The notes under the pieces are model-generated. The model had not been told where the DNA came from. It searched no databases and saw only the letters and a program-made list of their open reading frames with translations. From DASZYT01 sp035545275 (lineage in GTDB: Bacteria > Patescibacteriota > Saccharimonadia > Saccharimonadales > UBA4665), in NCBI GenBank assembly GCA_035545275.1, contig DASZYT010000012.1:1-16130 (forward strand): a DNA stretch of 16,130 nt, written 5' to 3'. Of this stretch, positions 12,920 through 16,130 are shown one piece after another; positions within the stretch are counted from its first letter, which is position 1; every line of letters starts with the position of its first letter. A program made the translations under genes and the position numbers.

Positions 12920-13831
12920 ATGATAAAGGCCGAACATCTCAGCAAAAAATATCGCAAAAAACTGGCGGTAGACGATTTGTCTTTTCAAATTGAAACAGGC
13001 AAAGTTACGGGCTTTTTAGGCCCCAACGGCGCCGGCAAATCTACTACCATGCGTTTGATGCTGGGGTTGGACAATGGTGGCGGCATGACTACGTTTGACG
13101 GCAAACGGCTGCATGAGTACACCCGGCCGTCACAGATGATAGGGATTTTGCTGGAAGCAAAGGCATTTCACCCCACCCGCACAGCGCACAATCACCTAAC
13201 AGTTTTAGCTGATGCCGGCGGTATACCAAAGGGCCGCGTAGACGAAGTACTCGATATCGTGGGGCTCAAGGAAGTAGCCAAGAAAAAACCAGGCAAGTTC
13301 TCTTTGGGCATGAGCCAGCGCCTGGGCATAGCGGCGGCCCTCTTAGGGAAACCGAAATATCTGATACTCGACGAACCGGCCAATGGCTTGGACCCCGAAG
13401 GCATCGCGTGGCTACGCCAATTTTTGAAAGATTACGCAGCGCAGGGCAATGCCGTGTTTGTGTCATCCCACCTTTTGAGTGAAATGTCGCTGATGGCTGA
13501 CGACATAGTTGTGATTGGCAAAGGCAAACTGATAGCAAACACCTCCATGAAGGAGCTGATAGCCGGCAGCAAAAATTCCGGTGTGTTTGTGCGCACTACC
13601 AAATTGGGAACGCTGGAAAAGTTAATAAAAGACAAGCTGCTGGCCTCGAAGCGGGTAGACGGTGGCCTGCAAATAACAGGCGTTAAGACAGACGAGATTG
13701 GTAAGCTGGCCTTCGATGCCAAGCTGCCGGTACTGGAGCTTGCCAACCGAGGCGCATCGCTGGAGGAAGCCTTTTTGGAAATAACCGCCGGCGCCGAAGA
13801 GTACGCAACGCACACGGAGGAAAAGAAATAA
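12920..13831 (+). CDS. ABC transporter ATP-binding protein, BcrA-like
   Basis: This 303-residue ATPase has Walker A GPNGAGKSTT (34-43), signature SLGMSQRLG (128-136) in place of LSGGQ, Walker B YLILDEPANGLDPEG (147-161) and H-loop SSHLLSEM (182-189). The usual Q-loop glutamine is not visible; ILLEAKAFHP (76-85) occupies that place. Both departures are standard for the BcrA-like ATPases that I associate with Actinobacteria (LLEARAxHP, SLGMGQRLG), where they serve peptide-antibiotic resistance or unknown export. The C-terminal extension (about 220-303) ends with SLEEAFLEITAGAEEYA, again typical of that group. The stop and the start of the permease overlap by one base (TAATG). The protein is unlike the first ABC ATPase at 8443, so this is not a recent duplication. 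Confidence 0.92.
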   Translation: MIKAEHLSKKYRKKLAVDDLSFQIETGKVTGFLGPNGAGKSTTMRLMLGLDNGGGMTTFDGKRLHEYTRPSQMIGILLEAKAFHPTRTAHNHLTVLADAGGIPKGRVDEVLDIVGLKEVAKKKPGKFSLGMSQRLGIAAALLGKPKYLILDEPANGLDPEGIAWLRQFLKDYAAQGNAVFVSSHLLSEMSLMADDIVVIGKGKLIANTSMKELIAGSKNSGVFVRTTKLGTLEKLIKDKLLASKRVDGGLQITGVKTDEIGKLAFDAKLPVLELANRGASLEEAFLEITAGAEEYATHTEEKK

Positions 13832-14574
13832 TGATTGACTCTCTAAAATCCGAATTCCGCAAGTTGCTCACGGTCCGCTCGACCTACATCATTACCATTC
13901 TGGTGCTGGCGTTCATCTCCTTTATCGCCTTTTATGTGGAGGGTTGGCGGCTAAACGTACGGGACCTGGCCGATCCTCATCAGCTGACCAATGATGTGTT
14001 TGGCGCGTTAGGTCTTTCCGTGTTCGGGGCAATCATAGCCATTTTGCTGATGACTCACGAATACCGCTACAACACCGTCATGTACACGCTCACAAACAGT
14101 AGTAGCCGCACGCGCGTTCTTTTATCAAAAGCCATTGTTATTAGCGCATACGCAGTATTTTTGACGGTTATAATATCTGTGCTATCGCCGCTGGCAAGTT
14201 ATCTGGGTATTCATGCGCACGGCCACACGTTGGCTCCGCAGACGTTTAATGTGGGTGATGTGGCGTGGCGCAGCCTGTTTTATGGATGGAGCTATGGTGT
14301 GGCAGGTTTGCTGCTGGCCGTGTTAATACGCTCACAGGTAGGGGCTATTGCTGCGCTGTTCGTACTGCCTGGTGCGATTGAGCCACTCCTAGGTCAGCTG
14401 TTTAAACACAATGCCGTCTATCTACCGTTTACAGCTCAAGGTCAGATCATTGGCCAAGGTGCTATGGCGAGCCCACCCTTAGATCCAGGCAAAGCAGCAG
14501 TGGTGTTTTGTATCTATCTTGTTGTTGGCTGGGTTATCGCCTGGGTGCTCTTTCTGCGCCGCGATGCCAACTAG
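13831..14574 (+). CDS. ABC-2 permease subunit of the second ABC system
   Basis: This 247-residue membrane protein has about six helices and begins with SLKSEFRKLLTVRSTYI (4-20), the amphipathic E-x-x-K-L-x-T-V-R-S string that is characteristic of actinobacterial ABC-2 permeases paired with BcrA-like ATPases. The first helix is at about 20-38. THEYRYNTVMYTLTNSSSR (70-88) is the intracellular coupling loop, as in that family, and later helices lie in the second half. A ribosome binding site GGAGG (13816-13820) is 10 nt before the ATG, and translation is coupled to the ATPase by the TAATG overlap. There is no large outer domain, in contrast to the permease at 9203. The substrate is unknown; antimicrobial peptide defence is the usual guess for the class. 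Confidence 0.85.
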   Translation: MIDSLKSEFRKLLTVRSTYIITILVLAFISFIAFYVEGWRLNVRDLADPHQLTNDVFGALGLSVFGAIIAILLMTHEYRYNTVMYTLTNSSSRTRVLLSKAIVISAYAVFLTVIISVLSPLASYLGIHAHGHTLAPQTFNVGDVAWRSLFYGWSYGVAGLLLAVLIRSQVGAIAALFVLPGAIEPLLGQLFKHNAVYLPFTAQGQIIGQGAMASPPLDPGKAAVVFCIYLVVGWVIAWVLFLRRDAN

Positions 14575-14585
14575 GACCACAACAT

Positions 14586-15017
14586 ATGACAGCCCCTCGT
14601 TCACGCAAAGAGACTAAGCGCTACAATAAACATCAAGCGCGTATCGACAAGTCACAGTGTTCATTTTGTCAATTGGCAGAGGGTGGTGAACCAATCGTCA
14701 TGGAAACGAACGCCTTCCTTGTGGTACGCAACTTGTTTCCTTATTCAATTTGGGACGGGCAGCGCGTAGCTGACCATTTGTTGGTAGTCCCCAGACTACA
14801 CACCGATACGCTTAGCGCACTAGCGCCAGCTCAGGCCCAAGAATTTGTGGCCATCATCAGTGAGTATGAGAAGCAGGGCTATAATGTCTATGCTCGAGCA
14901 CCCGGATCGCACATGAAAAGCATCACACATCAGCATACTCATCTCATCAAAACCGCTGGTCTGCCCAAAAAAGTAGTGTTCTTGTTGCGCCGTCCGTACG
15001 TGCGCATCGTTTTCTAG
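14586..15017 (+). CDS. HIT-family nucleotide hydrolase/transferase-like protein
   Basis: This 143-residue protein carries a histidine triad domain. The catalytic motif is HQHTHLI (115-121), giving H115-x-H117-x-H119. Upstream are ADHLLVVPRLHTDTLSALAPAQ (62-83), the standard middle strand and helix, and a C-x-x-C pair (Cys25, Cys28; CSFC) that often binds zinc in Ap4A-hydrolase-like HIT proteins. The N-terminus is basic. Substrates in the family are dinucleoside polyphosphates or AMP-linked compounds. The segment IWDGQRVADHLLV between the first strands and the core is somewhat longer than in the smallest HIT proteins. The ATG at 14586 lies 11 nt after the permease stop, with AGGA (14573-14576) 9 nt upstream; an in-frame ORF reaches further back but lies inside the permease. 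It is probably the third gene of that operon. Confidence 0.88.
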   Translation: MTAPRSRKETKRYNKHQARIDKSQCSFCQLAEGGEPIVMETNAFLVVRNLFPYSIWDGQRVADHLLVVPRLHTDTLSALAPAQAQEFVAIISEYEKQGYNVYARAPGSHMKSITHQHTHLIKTAGLPKKVVFLLRRPYVRIVF

Positions 15018-15024
15018 CCTACTC

Positions 15025-15033
15025 TGTTATACT
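15025..15033 (+). promoter_or_regulatory. Extended -10 promoter of the tRNA gene
   Basis: TGTTATACT (TGn plus hexamer) ends 9 nt before the first base of the tRNA, a fitting distance for a start just ahead of the mature 5' end. No -35 is apparent. Confidence 0.6.
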
Positions 15034-15042
15034 GGGGTGGAC

Positions 15043-15118
15043 GGGGGCGTAGCTCAGCGGTTAGAGCAGAGGACTCATAATCCTTTGGTCGCTGGTTCAA
15101 ATCCAGCCGCCCCCACCA
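15043..15118 (+). tRNA. tRNA with CAU anticodon (Ile2 or elongator Met)
   Basis: The cloverleaf folds completely. The acceptor GGGGGCG pairs with CGCCCCC, the D stem GCTC with GAGC, the anticodon stem GAGGA with TCCTT (one G-T pair), and the T stem GCTGG with CCAGC around TTCAAAT. The anticodon is CAT at 15076-15078, and CCA is encoded at the 3' end (15116-15118). The first pair is G-C, so it is not an initiator tRNA. The variable region and T arm (TGGTCGCTGGTTCAA) are close to E. coli tRNA-Ile2, which reads AUA after TilS makes lysidine at C34, so Ile2 is my preference; elongator Met cannot be excluded. Confidence 0.95.
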
Positions 15119-15168
15119 CGTTTTGACATATTCGATATATACTAGTGTTAGCGCACTAAAACAAAACC

Positions 15169-15618
15169 ATGCTCGAAAAATATTTGAATCACCTAGTCGT
15201 ATTTATTAAGCGCCTGCATGATGTCCGTTTCGCTGGGCAGGTTATCTTTGTGATTTTGGTGCTACTTATGAGCTGGAGCGGCATTAAGGCCATCCAAACC
15301 AATTACAGTTTGCAAAAGCAAATAGCCGCGCTCAAGCAGCAAAATACCGTACAGCAGCTGCAAGACAACAATCTCAAATTGCAGAACGAGTACTATAATT
15401 CCAACCAATACTTGGAGCTGTCGGCCAGACAAAATTTTGGGCTGGGATTGCCCGGAGAGACCGAGGTGACGGTGCCCGAAAGTGTAGCGCTGGCGCACAC
15501 GGCTCCGTTACCCAAGATCGCATCTCAACAGACAGTAGTGTCATCCAAGCAACCGGCTTACCAGCGTAACTTCCAAGGTTGGATAGGCTTCTTCCTCCAC
15601 CGCCAATCAACCAACTGA
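15169..15618 (+). CDS. FtsB/DivIC-like septum formation initiator
   Basis: This 149-residue bitopic protein fits the FtsB/DivIC family, which links divisome proteins FtsL and FtsQ/DivIB and helps activate septal peptidoglycan synthesis. It has a basic N-terminus, one membrane helix (about 23-38), a coiled coil (about 43-77, IAALKQQNTVQQLQDNNLKLQNE) and the family end-motif YLELSARQNFGLGLPGE (81-97), equivalent to Y-x-E-x-x-A-R-x-x-x-G-x-x-x-P-G-E. A further 50 residues (98-149) are low in structure, ending FLHRQSTN, and are longer than in typical FtsB (about 100 residues). A likely -10, TATACT (15138-15143), precedes it by 25 nt; no Shine-Dalgarno sequence is seen. It follows the tRNA gene directly. 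Family assignment is good; FtsL/DivIC distinction is not possible here. Confidence 0.82.
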   Translation: MLEKYLNHLVVFIKRLHDVRFAGQVIFVILVLLMSWSGIKAIQTNYSLQKQIAALKQQNTVQQLQDNNLKLQNEYYNSNQYLELSARQNFGLGLPGETEVTVPESVALAHTAPLPKIASQQTVVSSKQPAYQRNFQGWIGFFLHRQSTN

Positions 15619-15627
15619 ACACTTTAG

Positions 15628-15656
15628 TTGCGGAACGACCAAGCTGCTGAGATAAT
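15628..15656 (+). promoter_or_regulatory. Promoter of purH
   Basis: TTGCGG (15628-15633), a 17-bp spacer and GATAAT (15651-15656) preceded by TGA, an extended -10. The leader of about 42 nt holds a short hairpin (TCGGA-ACAA-TCCGA, 15664-15677) and the ribosome binding region AGAGAGGTGGG (15683-15693). Confidence 0.55.
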
Positions 15657-15704
15657 AGCGCCATCGGAACAATCCGACCCAGAGAGAGGTGGGTGTACCT
15701 TTTC

Positions 15705-16130
15705 ATGAACAGACCACGAGCGTTGGTCTCGGTCTACGACAAGACTGGGCTCGACGTGTTGGCACGCGGGCTACATGCTTGCGGGGTAGACATCGTGTCC
15801 ACGGGAAGCACGGCAGCAAAAATCCGTGAGCTCGACGTACCTGTAACCGAGGTAGCGGAAGTAACCGGCTTTCCTGAAATCATGGATGGTCGGGTCAAAA
15901 CTCTGCACCCCTTGGTACACGGCGGGCTGCTGGGCAGAGAAGAAGACAAGGCCGTCATGGACGAACACGGTATCGAGCCGTTCATCCTGATGGTCGGCAA
16001 TCTTTACCCATTCGCCGACACGGTCGCTTCAGGCGCTCCTTTCGAGGAGTGCATCGAGCAAATCGACATTGGTGGCCCAACCATGGTTCGTGCTGCGGCC
16101 AAGAACCACAAGTCCGTCGGCGTGGTAACA
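15705..16130 (+). CDS. purH: PurH (AICAR transformylase/IMP cyclohydrolase), 3' end outside the window
   Basis: 142 codons are visible, open to the last base. They cover the N-terminal MGS-like/IMP cyclohydrolase domain of the bifunctional enzyme that makes the last two steps of de novo IMP synthesis. Marks: LVSVYDKTGL (7-16), VSTGSTAAKI (31-40), the cyclohydrolase motif GFPEIMDGRVKTLHP (55-69), VGNLYPF (98-104) and IDIGGPTMVRAAAKNH (119-134). The string VASGAPFEECIEQIDIGGP is worded as in Actinobacteria. The transformylase half lies beyond the window and its integrity is unknown. The ATG at 15705 starts the alignable sequence; a GTG in frame at 15693 would add MYLF and sits very close to the ribosome binding site. 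It has its own promoter and is not coupled to the upstream division gene. Confidence 0.93.
   Translation, partial: MNRPRALVSVYDKTGLDVLARGLHACGVDIVSTGSTAAKIRELDVPVTEVAEVTGFPEIMDGRVKTLHPLVHGGLLGREEDKAVMDEHGIEPFILMVGNLYPFADTVASGAPFEECIEQIDIGGPTMVRAAAKNHKSVGVVT

Noticed and set aside
8443..13831. The two ABC ATPases as a recent duplication
   Set aside because: They differ in length, signature motif (LSGGQ against SLGMS), Q-loop and permease type; they belong to different subfamilies.
15123..15143. TTGACA followed by TATACT as a promoter for the FtsB-like gene
   Set aside because: The spacer is only 9 bp, too short for sigma-70-type recognition; only the TATACT is kept as a possible -10.
1..16130. 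CRISPR array, insertion sequence or prophage
   Set aside because: No regularly spaced repeats, transposase, integrase or phage structural genes were seen on either strand.

Overview
The window looks like a compact chromosomal segment of a Candidate Phyla Radiation bacterium, most likely a Saccharibacteria (TM7) lineage. I base this on the dense gene packing, the many small single-pass membrane proteins, a 64-residue protein of a type I remember from Patescibacteria genomes, a cysteine-free MutY-like glycosylase, and several genes that read like Actinobacteria (the hosts of Saccharibacteria). TGA ends several genes (tsaC, mazG, murC), so the code is standard and not the TGA=Gly code of Gracilibacteria/Absconditabacteria. 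The taxonomic call is inference; no rRNA or other decisive marker is in view.

Layout. 1-1765: the tail of a TolB-like beta-propeller protein converges on an LssY_C-domain membrane protein. 1766-5304: a nucleotide-maintenance neighbourhood with a MutY-like DNA glycosylase, a small Pro/Ala-rich tail-anchored protein, an overlapping tsaC-mazG-NUDIX operon, an FMN split-barrel protein, and (on the minus strand) a DNPH1/Rcl-like deoxynucleotide N-hydrolase coupled to a MurC-type Mur ligase that ends at 6575. 6576-8404: envelope genes, namely a two-helix membrane protein and a single-pass Ser/Asn-tailed protein that converge on one shared terminator, then the 64-residue protein with its own consensus -35 and strong terminator. 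8405-10309: an ABC-2 exporter (ATPase plus permease). 10310-10440: an unexplained nest of inverted repeats, followed by an unrecognised 263-residue gene. 11404-15017: an NCS2 purine permease, a second ABC-2 system and a HIT protein, the permease and ABC genes reading like actinobacterial proteins. 15043-16130: tRNA(CAU), an FtsB/DivIC-like division protein, and the start of purH, cut by the window edge.

How genes work together. Many products handle nucleotides or protect the pool: MutY-like, MazG, NUDIX, DNPH1-like, HIT, the NCS2 permease and PurH. This would suit an organism that scavenges purines from a host or debris. Others build or span the envelope: the Mur ligase, FtsB-like protein, LssY_C protein, two ABC exporters and four other exported or membrane proteins.

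A regulatory pattern runs through the window. First genes of transcription units mostly lack a Shine-Dalgarno (SD) sequence and carry a -10 box only 6-8 nt before ATG (leaderless mRNAs), often with an upstream TGn extension. Several genes inside operons, and a few with real leaders, have recognisable SD sequences instead. No gene-free stretch exceeds 300 bases; the longest gaps are 10310-10493 and 7977-8155, both described below. I saw no CRISPR array, insertion sequence or phage gene.
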